Counted from the stretch's first letter, positions 36,449-46,509 are shown. The stretch: 64,000 nucleotides of DNA from Gulosibacter sediminis (GCF_023370115.1 NZ_CP097160.1:682001-746000), one strand, 5' to 3'. Program-made: numbers and translations. The notes: generated by a model not told the origin, from the sequence alone.

Positions 36449-39400
36449 GTGCTGTCGCACCCCAACGTGACCCGTGATGTTCGCCCGCAAGACCTCGCCG
36501 ACGAGGTGATCACGCTCGTGCGCCGGTGGCTCGATGAGTCGGCGAAGCAGCCCGTCGACGCCGCTGCCGAACGCCTCGCCGGCGTGCTCCGCGACGAGAA
36601 CGGCCTCGACTTCACCGTCGGCTTCGTCGACGGCGTCGTGCGACCCGAGGACCTCTCGGCCGCCGCCGCGAACCTCGCGAAGCTCACGCCGATCACGCCG
36701 AAGTTCCTCGCGGCACCCCTGCGCGGCGCCATTGGCCTCGGGGGCGCCGCCGGCAAGGTGCTGCCCGGCGTCGTCGTGCCGATCGCGCGCACGGTGCTGC
36801 GCCAGATGGTGCGCCACCTCATCATCGACGCGACCGACGAGAAGCTCGGCCCCGCCATCGCGAAGATCAAGCGCGACGATGTGCGCCTCAACATCAACCT
36901 GCTCGGCGAGGCGATCCTCGGCGACAACGAGGCGCAGCGCCGCCTCGAGGGCACCCACCGACTGCTCGACCGAGACGACGTCGACTACGTGTCGATCAAG
37001 GTGTCGGCCACCGTCGCGCCCCACAACCACTGGTCGTTCGACGAGGCCGTCGACCACATCGAGTCGCAGCTCGTGCCGCTGTTCGAGAAGGCGGCGGCCG
37101 CGACGCCGCGGAAGTTCATCAACCTCGACATGGAGGAGTACAAGGACCTCGACCTCACCATGGCGGTGTTCATGCGCATCCTCGACCGCCCTGAGTTCCG
37201 AAACCTCGAGGCCGGCATCGTGCTGCAGGCCTACCTGCCCGACGCGCTCGGCGCGATGATGCGACTGCAGGAGTGGTCCGCCGACCGCGTCGCGATCGGC
37301 GGGGCGCCCGTCAAGGTGCGCGTCGTCAAGGGCGCGAACCTGCCGATGGAACACGTCGACGCGATGATTCACGGCTGGCCCCAGGCCACGTGGTCGACGA
37401 AGCGCGACAGCGACACGAGCTACAAGGCCGTGCTCGACTACGCGCTGCGCCCCGAGCACGTGCAGCACGTGCGGGTCGGCGTCGCCGGCCACAATCTCTT
37501 CGACGTCGCGCTCGCGTGGCTGCTCGCGAAGGCACGCGGCGCCGAGTCGGGCGTCGAGTTCGAGATGCTGCTCGGCATGGCGACCGGCCAGGCCGAGGTG
37601 ATCAAGCGCGAGGTCGGCTCGCTGCTGCTCTACACCCCGGTCGTGCACCCGAACGAGTTCGATGTCGCGATCGCGTATCTCATCCGCCGACTCGAGGAGG
37701 GCGCGAGCCACGAGAACTTCATGTCGGCCGTATTCGAGCTGCACGACTCGCCGATGCTGTTCGACCGCGAGCGCGACCGCTTCCTCGCCTCGCTCGCCGA
37801 ACTCGAGACCATCACCGGCGACGGCTCGGAGGAGCACTACGCGGTGCCGCTGCCGAACCGACGCCAGGACCGCCGCGAGTTCGACGACGCCGGCCTCGAG
37901 GCGCGCGTCGACGCGTGGACCGCCGGCGGTATCGACGGCTTCCACAACACCCCCGACACCGACCCCGACCTGCCGGGCAACCGAGCCTGGGGCCGCGGCA
38001 TCGCTGAGCGCATGGTCGATTCGCAGCTCGGCACCGAGCTCGTCGGCTCCGCGCGCATCGCCGACGAGGCCGCGCTCGACGAGGTCATCACCCGCGGCGT
38101 CGAGGCCCAGCAGACCTGGCAGGACCTCGGCGTGGAAGAGCGCACGCGCATCCTGCACCGCGCCGGCGAGCGCCTCGAGGCCCGCCGCGCCGAGCTGCTC
38201 GAGGTGATGGGCTCGGAGTGCGGTAAGACGCTCGACCAGGGCGACCCCGAGGTGAGCGAGGCGATCGACTTCGCCCACTACTACGCGAGCCTCGGCCAGG
38301 CGCTCGAGCATGTCGACGGCGCAAGCTATGCGTCGAAGCGCCTCATCGCGGTGATTCCGCCGTGGAACTTCCCGACGGCGATCCCGGCCGGCGGCACCCT
38401 CGCAGCGCTCGCGGCGGGCGCATCCGTCATCTTCAAGCCCGCCTCGGCGGCGGCCCGCACCGGCGCCGTGATGGTCGAGGCACTCTGGGAGGCCGGCGTG
38501 CCCCGCGAGGTGCTGCAGTACGTGCAGTTCGCCGACCGCGGCCTCTCGTCGAAGCTCGTCGCCGACGAGCGCGTCGACCGCGTGATCCTCACCGGCGCCT
38601 ACGAGACTGCGGTGCAGATGCGCGAGCTGCGCCCCGCCCTGCCGATCCTCGCCGAGACGAGCGGCAAGAACGCAATCATCGTCACCCCGCACGCCGACCT
38701 CGACCTTGCGGTGAAGGACGTCGTGAACTCGGCCTTCGGCCACGCCGGCCAGAAGTGCTCGGCTGCGTCACTCGTCGTGCTCGTCGGTTCGGTCGCAAAG
38801 TCGAAGCGCTTCCGCCGCCAGCTGCTCGACGCGGTGAACTCGCTCAAGGTCGGCACCCCCGACCGCCTCGAGAGCCAGATGGGCCCGATCATCGCGGCGC
38901 CGAGCGGCAAGCTGCTGCGCGGCCTCACGACGCTCGGCGAGGGCGAGTCGTGGCTCGTCGAGCCGAAGCCGGTCGAGCACGCCGGCCCGCTCGCGAGCGA
39001 CGCCGACGGCAACGTCAAGCTCTGGACCCCGGGCGTGCGCGAGGGCGTGCGCCGCGGCTCCGAGTACCACCTCACCGAATACTTCGGGCCGATCCTCGGC
39101 ATCATGACCGCCGACACCATCGACGAGGCAATCGACATGGTCAATGAGATCGACTACGGCCTCACCTCGGGCCTGCACTCGCTCGACCGCGGCGACCTCG
39201 CGACCTGGCTCGAGCGCACCGAGGCCGGCAACCTCTACATCAACCGCGGCATCACCGGCGCGATCGTGCGCCGCCAGTCGTTCGGTGGCTGGAAGAAGTC
39301 GGCAATCGGCCCCGGCACGAAGGCCGGCGGCCCGAACTACCTGCACGCGCTCGGCGAGTGGGCGGATGCGCCGGTGACGGCTGCGCCCGCGGCACCCCGC

Positions 39401-40018
39401 CCGCGCGTGGCCGAGTTGCTCGCCGCGGCGGAACGCGCTGGCGTCGCGGGCAGCGACCTCGAGTGGCTGCGCGACGCCGCAAGCTCCGACGCCCACGCGT
39501 GGAACGACGAGTTCGGCATCGCCCGCGACGCGTCGCAGCTCGGCGTCGAGCGCAACCTGCTGCGCTACCGCTCCGTGCCCGTCACGGTGCGCATCGCGGC
39601 CGACGCCGTTCTGCGCGACGCCGTGCGCGTGCTCGCGGCCGCGCTCGCCGCCGAGTCGACGCCGACGGTGTCGACCGCCACCGCGTTGCCCGCCGAAATC
39701 GCCGAGCAGCTGCGCGGCCTCGGCGCCACCGTCGTGGTCGAGGACGACGACATCTGGCGCGGCCGGGTCGCCCGCCTCGCCGCGCAGGATGGGCCGCACG
39801 CCGGGGCGCGCATCCGCCTTGTCGCGGGCGCCTCGCACGCGGCCGAGCACGCCGCGATCACCGAGGCGAGCGCTGGCAAACCCGACATTGCCGTGTACTC
39901 CGGTGACGTCGTTCGCGCCGGGCGGGTCGAAATGCTGCCACACTTGCGTGAGCAGGCGGTCTCCATCACCGCCCATCGATTTGGCACACCGAACCATCTG
40001 TCGGAGGGGCTCATTTAG
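36449..40018 (+). CDS. putA: Bifunctional proline dehydrogenase / P5C dehydrogenase
   Basis: 1189 residues, oxidising proline to glutamate. The proline dehydrogenase barrel covers about residues 90-450 (GEAILGDNEAQRRLEGTHRLL; INLDMEEYKDLDLT; QAYLPDALGAM). The aldehyde dehydrogenase spans about 510-990, with PPWNFPTAIPAGGTLAALAAG, ETSGKNAII (general base Glu) and AGQKCSAAS (catalytic Cys near 769). The C-terminal 190 residues resemble the partial ALDH-fold tail of long PutA proteins. No N-terminal DNA-binding RHH domain is present, so it is not self-regulating. The GTG start has AAAGG 6 nt upstream. Confidence 0.94.
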   Translation: MLSHPNVTRDVRPQDLADEVITLVRRWLDESAKQPVDAAAERLAGVLRDENGLDFTVGFVDGVVRPEDLSAAAANLAKLTPITPKFLAAPLRGAIGLGGAAGKVLPGVVVPIARTVLRQMVRHLIIDATDEKLGPAIAKIKRDDVRLNINLLGEAILGDNEAQRRLEGTHRLLDRDDVDYVSIKVSATVAPHNHWSFDEAVDHIESQLVPLFEKAAAATPRKFINLDMEEYKDLDLTMAVFMRILDRPEFRNLEAGIVLQAYLPDALGAMMRLQEWSADRVAIGGAPVKVRVVKGANLPMEHVDAMIHGWPQATWSTKRDSDTSYKAVLDYALRPEHVQHVRVGVAGHNLFDVALAWLLAKARGAESGVEFEMLLGMATGQAEVIKREVGSLLLYTPVVHPNEFDVAIAYLIRRLEEGASHENFMSAVFELHDSPMLFDRERDRFLASLAELETITGDGSEEHYAVPLPNRRQDRREFDDAGLEARVDAWTAGGIDGFHNTPDTDPDLPGNRAWGRGIAERMVDSQLGTELVGSARIADEAALDEVITRGVEAQQTWQDLGVEERTRILHRAGERLEARRAELLEVMGSECGKTLDQGDPEVSEAIDFAHYYASLGQALEHVDGASYASKRLIAVIPPWNFPTAIPAGGTLAALAAGASVIFKPASAAARTGAVMVEALWEAGVPREVLQYVQFADRGLSSKLVADERVDRVILTGAYETAVQMRELRPALPILAETSGKNAIIVTPHADLDLAVKDVVNSAFGHAGQKCSAASLVVLVGSVAKSKRFRRQLLDAVNSLKVGTPDRLESQMGPIIAAPSGKLLRGLTTLGEGESWLVEPKPVEHAGPLASDADGNVKLWTPGVREGVRRGSEYHLTEYFGPILGIMTADTIDEAIDMVNEIDYGLTSGLHSLDRGDLATWLERTEAGNLYINRGITGAIVRRQSFGGWKKSAIGPGTKAGGPNYLHALGEWADAPVTAAPAAPRPRVAELLAAAERAGVAGSDLEWLRDAASSDAHAWNDEFGIARDASQLGVERNLLRYRSVPVTVRIAADAVLRDAVRVLAAALAAESTPTVSTATALPAEIAEQLRGLGATVVVEDDDIWRGRVARLAAQDGPHAGARIRLVAGASHAAEHAAITEASAGKPDIAVYSGDVVRAGRVEMLPHLREQAVSITAHRFGTPNHLSEGLI

Positions 40019-40090
40019 CCTCCGACGGCCTATCGTCCGACTATCCTGGCCGTGCCGCGGCCGCCCAATAGAGAGAGAAAGGTGACAACG

Positions 40091-41668
40091 GTGTCTGACC
40101 AGGTGTATCTCTACATCGCACTCGGAATCTATTTCGCCGCCATGCTGCTGATCGGCTACCTCGCGTTCCGCCGCACCAGCGACCACGAGGACTACATGCT
40201 CGGAGGGCGCGGCCTGCCCCCGTGGGTGGCGGCGCTGAGCGCCGGCGCCTCCGACATGTCGGGCTGGCTCATCATGGGCCTGCCCGGCGCGATCTTCTTG
40301 AGCGGCCTGCTCGAAAGCTGGATCGCGATCGGCCTGCTCATCGGCTCGTACCTCAACTGGCGCCTCGTCGCACCGCGACTGCGCGCCTACACCGAGGTCT
40401 CGCGCAACTCGATCACGATCCCGAGCTTCTTCGAAAACCGCACGCGCGACCGCTCGCGGCTGCTGCGCACGGTCTCGAGCATCATCATCCTCGTGTTCTT
40501 CACGCTCTACGCGTCGAGTGGGATGGTCGCCGGCGGCAAGTTCTTCGAGTCGGCGTTCGGCGGTGACTACACGCTCGGCATGATCCTCGTCGTGGTCGTC
40601 ACGCTCGCGTACACGCTGTTCGGTGGCTTCCTCGGCGCCTCGCTCACCGACGTCGTGCAGGGCCTCATGATGGTCATCGCGCTCATCGTCGTGCCGGTCG
40701 TCGCGCTGTTCACCATCGGCAACTTCCAAGAGACGACGACGCTCATCACCGAGAACAATCCGGTCGCGCTGTCGCTGTTCGGCGATGGCTCGCTCTCGAC
40801 GTTCGCGGTCGTGATGTTCATCCTCTCGGGCCTCGCGTGGGGCCTCGGCTACTTCGGCCAGCCGCACATCATCGTGCGCTTTATGGCGCTGCGCTCGCCG
40901 CAGGAGGCTGCCTCCGCGCGCCGCATTGGCACGAGCTGGCAGTTCCTTTCGCTCTTGGGTGCGGTCGTCAGCGGCCTCGTCGGCATCGCGTACTTCGCGA
41001 AGTTCGGCGATGGCCCCTCCGACCCCGAGACGGTCGTGCTGCTGCTTTCGCAGGTGCTGCTGCACCCGCTCGTCGCGGGCCTCGTGCTCGCCGCGGTGCT
41101 CGCGGCCATCATGAGTACCTTGTCGAGCCAGCTCATTGTCTGCTCGTCGGCGCTCGTCGAGGACACCTACCGTGCGCTCAAGAAGACCCCGCCGAGCCAG
41201 AAGAACCTGCTCTGGCTGGGTCGCGTCGGCGTGCTCGTGGTCGCGATCATCGCGGGTATTCTCGCGATCAGTCCGAACGACTCGATCCTCGGCCTCGTGA
41301 GCTTCGCGTGGGCCGGCTTCGGCGCCGCCTTCGGCCCGATCGTGCTGCTCAGCCTCTACTGGCGCAAGCTCACGAACTGGGGCGCGCTCGCGGGGATGAT
41401 CGTCGGCGCGGTCGCGGTATTCGTCTACAAGGCGATTGACGCGGCGCTCGGCATCGGCCTCTACGAGCTGCTGCCCGCGTTCATCCTCGCCCTCGCGACG
41501 GCGATGATCGTGAGCATTGCGGCGCCCAAGCCGAACGAGGAGATCGAGCGCGAGTTCACCGAAACCGGCGCGATCGTCGCGATTCGCGACCGCAAGGACG
41601 CCGCGGATGCGGCTGCCGCGCGGGTCGAGGCACGTCGCGTCGCCGCCGAGCAGGCCAAGCGCCAGTAG
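40091..41668 (+). CDS. putP: Sodium/proline symporter PutP
   Basis: 525 residues with 13 expected helices of the SSS family. Na+ and substrate motifs are visible: LPPWVAALSAGASDMSGWLIMGLPGAIFLSG, NSITIPSFFENR and GFLGASLTDVVQGLMM. The GTG at 40091 (VSDQVYLYIAL) is preferred over the GTG at 40082 since AAAGG lies 9 nt upstream of it. It lies 72 nt after putA in the same direction, so uptake and catabolism of proline form one unit. Confidence 0.94.
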   Translation: MSDQVYLYIALGIYFAAMLLIGYLAFRRTSDHEDYMLGGRGLPPWVAALSAGASDMSGWLIMGLPGAIFLSGLLESWIAIGLLIGSYLNWRLVAPRLRAYTEVSRNSITIPSFFENRTRDRSRLLRTVSSIIILVFFTLYASSGMVAGGKFFESAFGGDYTLGMILVVVVTLAYTLFGGFLGASLTDVVQGLMMVIALIVVPVVALFTIGNFQETTTLITENNPVALSLFGDGSLSTFAVVMFILSGLAWGLGYFGQPHIIVRFMALRSPQEAASARRIGTSWQFLSLLGAVVSGLVGIAYFAKFGDGPSDPETVVLLLSQVLLHPLVAGLVLAAVLAAIMSTLSSQLIVCSSALVEDTYRALKKTPPSQKNLLWLGRVGVLVVAIIAGILAISPNDSILGLVSFAWAGFGAAFGPIVLLSLYWRKLTNWGALAGMIVGAVAVFVYKAIDAALGIGLYELLPAFILALATAMIVSIAAPKPNEEIEREFTETGAIVAIRDRKDAADAAAARVEARRVAAEQAKRQ

Positions 41669-41691
41669 GCACCGCCCCACCTTCGCGGTGC
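41669..41691. terminator. Weak hairpin between putP and the histidine kinase gene
   Basis: A 7-bp stem GCACCGC/GCGGTGC with a 9-nt loop right after the putP stop, in a convergent gap of 31 nt; no T run. Confidence 0.4.
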
Positions 41692-41699
41692 GCTCCCGG

Positions 41700-43481
41700 T
41701 TAGTCGATTGGCAACCGGGCGCGCACCGCGAAGCCGTTTCCCCGCTCGGAGCCGGCAGCGAAGGTGCCGCCGAGGGCCTCGGTGCGGCCGCGGAGCCCCG
41801 CAAGGCCGAGCCCTGCGCCCGGGCTCGGTTGCACTGGCCTCGACTCGTCGGGCGACCCATTCACCACCTCGACCTCGAGTGCGTCGGATGCGCGGCGCAG
41901 CTCCACGTGAATCCTGGCGCCGTGCGAGTGGCGCAGCGCGTTACTGATGCTCTCCTGCACGATGCGGAAGGCGGCGAGGGCGACGGTCGCCGGAATCTCG
42001 CGCGCGGCGGCGTCGCCGAGCCCGTCGATGTACTCGACTTCGGCGCCGCTCGCGCGAGAGGATTCGATGAGGTGGTGAAGCTCGGCGAGCGTCGGCTGCG
42101 GGGCGAGCTCGGCGTCGCCGTCGCCGCGCAGCAGCCGCAGCAGGCCACGCATCTCACCGAGGGCACGGCGCGACGAGTCGGCGATGGTGTCGAACTCGTC
42201 GACGACCTCGGGGACGAGGTTGGGCAGCCGATACTTCGCGGTCGTGGCCTGCACGCTCGTCACCGAGAGGCTGTGCGCGACTACGTCGTGGAGCTCCTGC
42301 GCGATGCGGTTGCGCTCCTCAAGCTCGGCCCGCTTGCGCTGCTCCTGCGCTGTCAGTGCGCGCACCTGCTCAATCTCGCCGCGGTTCGAGCGCAGCGTGC
42401 GAGCCACCATCGCGAGCACGGCCACGCCCGCCGCGATCGACGCGAAGGTCGTGAAGTTGGCCAGCGCGCCGCCGGTGCCGCCGCCCGTGCCGATGAGTGC
42501 GCCGGCGAGGCTCGCGCCGCTGAGCACGACCCAAGTGAGCACCGCGAGGTACCAGGGTCGCCGCAGCCCGACGATCGCGATGACGAGCACGCCCGCGACG
42601 ATGCCGGTCGCCGGCACGGGCCACGGCAGCCCGGGCGCCGGGGCCGACGCGAGCGCCGTCGCGAGTAGCCCGATCGCGGCGACGATGGTCGAGGTTACCG
42701 GCAGCCGTACGGCGAGCACGACGGCACCCGCGGTCGCGAGCGCGAGCGCCCCGGCGAGGGCGGCGTGCACGCCATAGATCGCGGCGAGCACCGGCCAGGT
42801 CACGGCGAGCAGCGTCACGCCCGCGATGCCGCCGAGCAGCCACGACCAATCGACCCGGCCGAGCACAAACCTCGTGACGTGCGCGTCGAACCAGGCGAGG
42901 CCGTGCAGCACCGCGGGCAGGGTCGCGAGAAAGGCGAGGCCGAGCACGAGGTTGATGACGATGTCGAAGAGGTTGCCGTCGAACCAGGCCGCGAGCTGCG
43001 CGTCGGGGAACACGAGACCAAACAATTCCGCCATGCTGCCGCCGCCCTCCGGCAGCGACCAGCTCCACACCCAATAGGTGAGGCCGCCGACCGCGACGAG
43101 CGGCCAGCAGAAGGCGAGTAGTCCCGTCGTGAAGCGCAGCGGCATCGTCACGAGCAGCTCGAACACGAGGTCGCGCCACGCGCCGGGGCGGCGCAGCTCG
43201 CGCAGCAGCCCGCCGAATCCCGGCTGCCGCGGCGGCACTTCCTCCTCGGGCACCTCGAGCCCCCATGCCCGCACTCGGCCGCGCGAGCGGTCGGCGAACC
43301 AGGTCGCGAGGCGCAGCGTGATGGGCAGCAGGGCCGCGCCGACCCAGATGATGAACGTGCCGACCGACAGCGAGAACAGCGTGATCAGCGAGGTGAACGA
43401 CGCGAGGGCAAATACGGGGCCGGGCAGGAGGTAAGCAAAGTCGCGACGCAGGGTGGCGGTGGAGTGCTGACGCGATTGCAT
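41700..43481 (-). CDS. NarL-type sensor histidine kinase
   Basis: About 593 residues. The N-terminal half has several transmembrane helices (putative-sensor-type membrane region, e.g. VFALASFTSLITLFSLSVGTFIIWVGAALL). A HisKA_3 dimerisation box ELHDVVAHSLSVTSVQA follows (phospho-His near residue 394), and then a HATPase_c domain with N-box IVQESISNALRHSHG and GLGLAGLRGRTEALGG. The ATG at 43481 starts just before the first helix. It is divergent from the response regulator, with 148 nt between starts. Confidence 0.9.
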   Translation of the reverse strand: MQSRQHSTATLRRDFAYLLPGPVFALASFTSLITLFSLSVGTFIIWVGAALLPITLRLATWFADRSRGRVRAWGLEVPEEEVPPRQPGFGGLLRELRRPGAWRDLVFELLVTMPLRFTTGLLAFCWPLVAVGGLTYWVWSWSLPEGGGSMAELFGLVFPDAQLAAWFDGNLFDIVINLVLGLAFLATLPAVLHGLAWFDAHVTRFVLGRVDWSWLLGGIAGVTLLAVTWPVLAAIYGVHAALAGALALATAGAVVLAVRLPVTSTIVAAIGLLATALASAPAPGLPWPVPATGIVAGVLVIAIVGLRRPWYLAVLTWVVLSGASLAGALIGTGGGTGGALANFTTFASIAAGVAVLAMVARTLRSNRGEIEQVRALTAQEQRKRAELEERNRIAQELHDVVAHSLSVTSVQATTAKYRLPNLVPEVVDEFDTIADSSRRALGEMRGLLRLLRGDGDAELAPQPTLAELHHLIESSRASGAEVEYIDGLGDAAAREIPATVALAAFRIVQESISNALRHSHGARIHVELRRASDALEVEVVNGSPDESRPVQPSPGAGLGLAGLRGRTEALGGTFAAGSERGNGFAVRARLPID

Positions 43482-43629
43482 GAGATTCCTTTTCGTCTGC
43501 GGTGGTCGTGCGTGTCGTGCGCAGGCACCATACGGGCGAATCCACCGCGTGGACGTCACTGTACGGAGTGATCGCGACCGCTACCTTTGGGGGAGCCCGC
43601 GCCCCCGCCGCCGACCTACGCTGGGGAGC

Positions 43630-44334
43630 ATGAAGCAGAACACGGCCGAATCCGGCATCCGCGTGCTCATTGTCGACGATCAGGCGATGGTGCGGCAGGG
43701 TTTCGGGGCGCTGCTCGACGCGCAGGGCGACATGACCGTTGTCGGCAGCGCGGGTGACGGCAGCGAGGCGGCCGCGCTCGTGCGCCGCACACAGCCCGAT
43801 GTCGTGCTCATGGACATCCGCATGCCGAACATGAACGGCCTCGAGGCGACCCGGCAGATCCTCGCGCTGCCGGGGGAGCAGCATCCGCGCGTGATCATCC
43901 TCACGACCTTCGACGCCGACGAGTACGTGTTCGAGGCGATTCGTGCGGGCGCGAGCGGCTTTCTGCTCAAGGACGCGACGGCGGATGCGCTCGTCGAGGC
44001 CGTGCGCGTCGTCGCGGGCGGCGAGGCGCTGCTCGCGCCCGCGATCACCCAGAAACTCATCGCCGACTACGCCGCCCGCCCCGCCGCGCCTCGCGACTCG
44101 GCCCGGCTCAACGACCTCACGGCGCGCGAGCTCGAGGTGATGCAGCGCATCGCGCGCGGCATGTCGAACGCCGAGGTCGCCGGCGAACTGTTCCTTGGCG
44201 AGCAGACCGTGAAGACGCACGTCTCCCGCGTGCTCCAGAAGCTCGGGCTGCGCGATCGAACGCAGCTCGTCGTCGCCGCGTATGAGTCGGGCCTCGTGCG
44301 GGTGGGCGACGCGCCCGACTCGACCCAAAGGTAG
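43630..44334 (+). CDS. NarL/FixJ-type response regulator
   Basis: 234 residues. The receiver domain has the phosphoacceptor Asp62 in VVLMDIRMPNMNG, acidic residues in IVDDQAMVRQG and Lys in FLLKDAT. The LuxR-type HTH is LTARELEVMQRIARGMSNAEVAGELFLGEQTVKTHVSRVLQKLGLRDRTQ (about residues 160-210). It probably pairs with the divergent kinase. GGGAGC precedes the ATG. Confidence 0.92.
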   Translation: MKQNTAESGIRVLIVDDQAMVRQGFGALLDAQGDMTVVGSAGDGSEAAALVRRTQPDVVLMDIRMPNMNGLEATRQILALPGEQHPRVIILTTFDADEYVFEAIRAGASGFLLKDATADALVEAVRVVAGGEALLAPAITQKLIADYAARPAAPRDSARLNDLTARELEVMQRIARGMSNAEVAGELFLGEQTVKTHVSRVLQKLGLRDRTQLVVAAYESGLVRVGDAPDSTQR

Positions 44335-44342
44335 GGTCCTCG

Positions 44343-44360
44343 GCCACCCGATCGGGTGGC
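44343..44360. terminator. Perfect palindrome after the response regulator gene
   Basis: An 18-nt perfect palindrome GCCACCCGATCGGGTGGC starts 8 nt after the stop codon and 57 nt before the acyltransferase ATG. It may be a hairpin terminator or an operator of the acyltransferase gene. Confidence 0.4.
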
Positions 44361-44416
44361 GCGCGCTCCGCGACCGCGGCCATACGTTCCTCGCACATCG
44401 AAACGAGGAGCACCCC

Positions 44417-45763
44417 ATGACCGTCATCACGACGAAGCCCAGCCCACCGCGAGCCAGCCACCGAGACGGCGCGATCGACCTCTTGCGCGCCGCGAGCCTC
44501 ATCACGGTGGTGACGCTGCACTCGCTCATGGTCGGCGCCGAGATCGCGGCGAACGGCGAACTGCGCACGAGCGTCGCGCTCGTGGGCGAGTCGTTCTTCG
44601 TGCCGATCACGTGGGTCACCCAGATGATGCCGCTGTTCTTCATCGCGGGCGGCTTCGCCTCGTTGAGCCAGTGGCGGCGGATGCGCGAGCGCGGCGAGGG
44701 CTGGCGGGCGTATGTCGCGGGCCGCTCGCGTCGGCTCGTCGTGCCCGCCGCCGTGATGATCGCCGTCGTGGGCGTCGCGATCACGTTCGCCGGTGAGCTC
44801 GGCCTCGCACCCGAACTCGTGGGGGAGGCGAGCCTGCGGGCCGGGCAGCCGCTCTGGTTCCTCGCCGTCTATCTCGGCGTCACCGCGCTCGTGCCGGTGA
44901 CGAGCTGGCTGCACGAACACCACCGCGCGGCGACGCTCATCGCGCTCGCCGGCGCCGTCGTCGCGGTCGACGCGCTCGCGGCGGCAACGGGGATGCCTGG
45001 GCTCGCCTACGCGAACCTCGCGTTCGTCTGGCTTTTCGTGCACCAGCTCGGCTACCTGCTGCTCGACGGCGAGGTCGGCCCGGGCGCGCGGGGGAGCGTC
45101 GCGCTGCCCGTAGCCGCGTTCGTCGGCGTGCTGCTCTGCGTCGCGACCGGCGCCTCGGCCGACATGTACGAGAACCTCAACCCGCCGAATGTTGTGCTCG
45201 GGCTCTACGGGGTCGTGTCGTTCGGGCTCGTGCGGCTCGGCAAGCCATGGCTCGATCGCATCGCGGCCAGGCCAGGTGTCGCCCGAGTTTCGGCTGCGCT
45301 CGGTCCTCGCTCGATGACCATGTATCTCTGGCACATGCCGCTCATGCTCACGCTGGTGGGGGTCGGCTTTGCCCTCGGTGCGCCGATGCCCGAGGTGCAC
45401 TCACTCGCGTGGTGGCTCACACGCCTACCGTGGCTCGCGCTGGTCGCGCTGCTCGTGTTCCCGCTGGCCGGGCGGCTCGCGCCGATCGAGCGCTGGACGC
45501 CCCGGCTCGTGCTGCCGACCCCACGCATCGGCGACCGCGCGCTCGCCGCGCTCAGCGTGACCGCCGGCGTCGTCGGCATCGGCGCGGTGCTCGTGCTCGG
45601 CTTCGCGCAGCCGGTCGTCGTGGCCGCGGCGCTCGCCCTGCTCACGATGAGCATCGCGGGTGCCAACCGGCTCACCTCGCCGAAACCCGCAGCTCGCGTT
45701 CAGCCAGCACCGCAACCGGGGGAGCTGTGGATGCGCGGCTTTCCACCGCGCGACGGCCGGTAG
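44417..45763 (+). CDS. Membrane-bound acyltransferase family 3 protein
   Basis: 448 residues. The OafA-type core has the N-terminal signature AIDLLRAASLITVVTLHSLMV (R and H of the RxxA-H motif), with about ten or eleven hydrophobic helices. LVVPAAVMI and SMTMYLWHMPLMLT are further conserved blocks. The family transfers acyl groups to cell-surface glycans or peptides; the acceptor here is unknown. GAGGAG precedes the ATG. Confidence 0.87.
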   Translation: MTVITTKPSPPRASHRDGAIDLLRAASLITVVTLHSLMVGAEIAANGELRTSVALVGESFFVPITWVTQMMPLFFIAGGFASLSQWRRMRERGEGWRAYVAGRSRRLVVPAAVMIAVVGVAITFAGELGLAPELVGEASLRAGQPLWFLAVYLGVTALVPVTSWLHEHHRAATLIALAGAVVAVDALAAATGMPGLAYANLAFVWLFVHQLGYLLLDGEVGPGARGSVALPVAAFVGVLLCVATGASADMYENLNPPNVVLGLYGVVSFGLVRLGKPWLDRIAARPGVARVSAALGPRSMTMYLWHMPLMLTLVGVGFALGAPMPEVHSLAWWLTRLPWLALVALLVFPLAGRLAPIERWTPRLVLPTPRIGDRALAALSVTAGVVGIGAVLVLGFAQPVVVAAALALLTMSIAGANRLTSPKPAARVQPAPQPGELWMRGFPPRDGR

Positions 45764-45874
45764 CTGCGGCGGTCGCCTCGGCCCCGCAAGCTGTGGGTGC
45801 GTCCCGGCGCGGAACCACCACCTCGCACGGCACCTCCGCGCCGGGCCGCGCACACTCTCGAACGAAGGAGCATC

Positions 45875-46324
45875 ATGACCGACCACATCACTCTTACCGG
45901 CACTATCGGCACCGAACCCGAGCTCCGCAAGGTCGGCGCCGGCAACACGATCGACCGCCTCACCTTCCGCCTTGCGAGCTCCGAGCGCCGCCAGAACCGC
46001 GATGGCGAGTGGGAGGACGTGCACACGAACTGGTACTCGGTCACCGCCTTCGGCAAGCTCGCGAACAACGCCAGCGAGGCGCTCGACAAGGGCCAGCGCG
46101 TCATTCTCACCGGCAAGCAGCGCGTGACGACATTCGAGCGTTCTGACGGCTCGACCGGCAACGGCATCGAGGTCATTGCCTCGCACGTCGGCCGCGACCT
46201 CGCCTACGCACAGCGACCCAAGCCGCAGCAGATCGAGACCCCCTCGGCGAGCGAGCCCGAGCCTGCCGGGGCGCAGCCGGCGTGGGCGAATCTTGCCGAC
46301 GCCAAGGTCGAGCCGACGTTCTGA
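45875..46324 (+). CDS. ssb: Single-stranded DNA-binding protein, divergent C-terminal tail
   Basis: 149 residues. The OB fold is complete (ITLTGTIGTEPELRKVG, LTFRLASSERR, NWYSVTAFGKLANNASEALDKGQRVILTGK). After a short Pro-rich linker it ends NLADAKVEPTF, not in the acidic DD[DI]PF tip used by housekeeping SSB to recruit repair partners. It therefore looks like a second SSB paralogue (SsbB-like), active perhaps in natural transformation or stress. AAGGAG lies before the ATG. Confidence 0.9.
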   Translation: MTDHITLTGTIGTEPELRKVGAGNTIDRLTFRLASSERRQNRDGEWEDVHTNWYSVTAFGKLANNASEALDKGQRVILTGKQRVTTFERSDGSTGNGIEVIASHVGRDLAYAQRPKPQQIETPSASEPEPAGAQPAWANLADAKVEPTF

Positions 46325-46509
46325 GTCGGTCATGGCGCTGGTTGCGCAATGTGACGACCAACTGACGCACGGCGGTAACGCGGCGTCAACGTACGACCAT
46401 TTGGCGTTGCGCCGTTGCCCGCGACGCCGGAGCGCTGCGAAGTTCGGTGGCAGTTGCCTCCGCAACCCGCGCGAGGTGACGCCGCCAACAGAAAGAGAGC
46501 GCCACCACC

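Noticed and set aside
36413-41860. Very long minus-strand frames (776 and 1030 codons) opposite putA and putP
   Set aside because: They lack start signals and any recognisable motif, and they oppose enzymes with intact catalytic residues; they are antisense shadows.
42370-44784. An 804-codon minus-strand frame spanning kinase, regulator and acyltransferase
   Set aside because: It crosses gene borders and the intergenic region, and its translation is low-complexity; the three real genes have full domain support.
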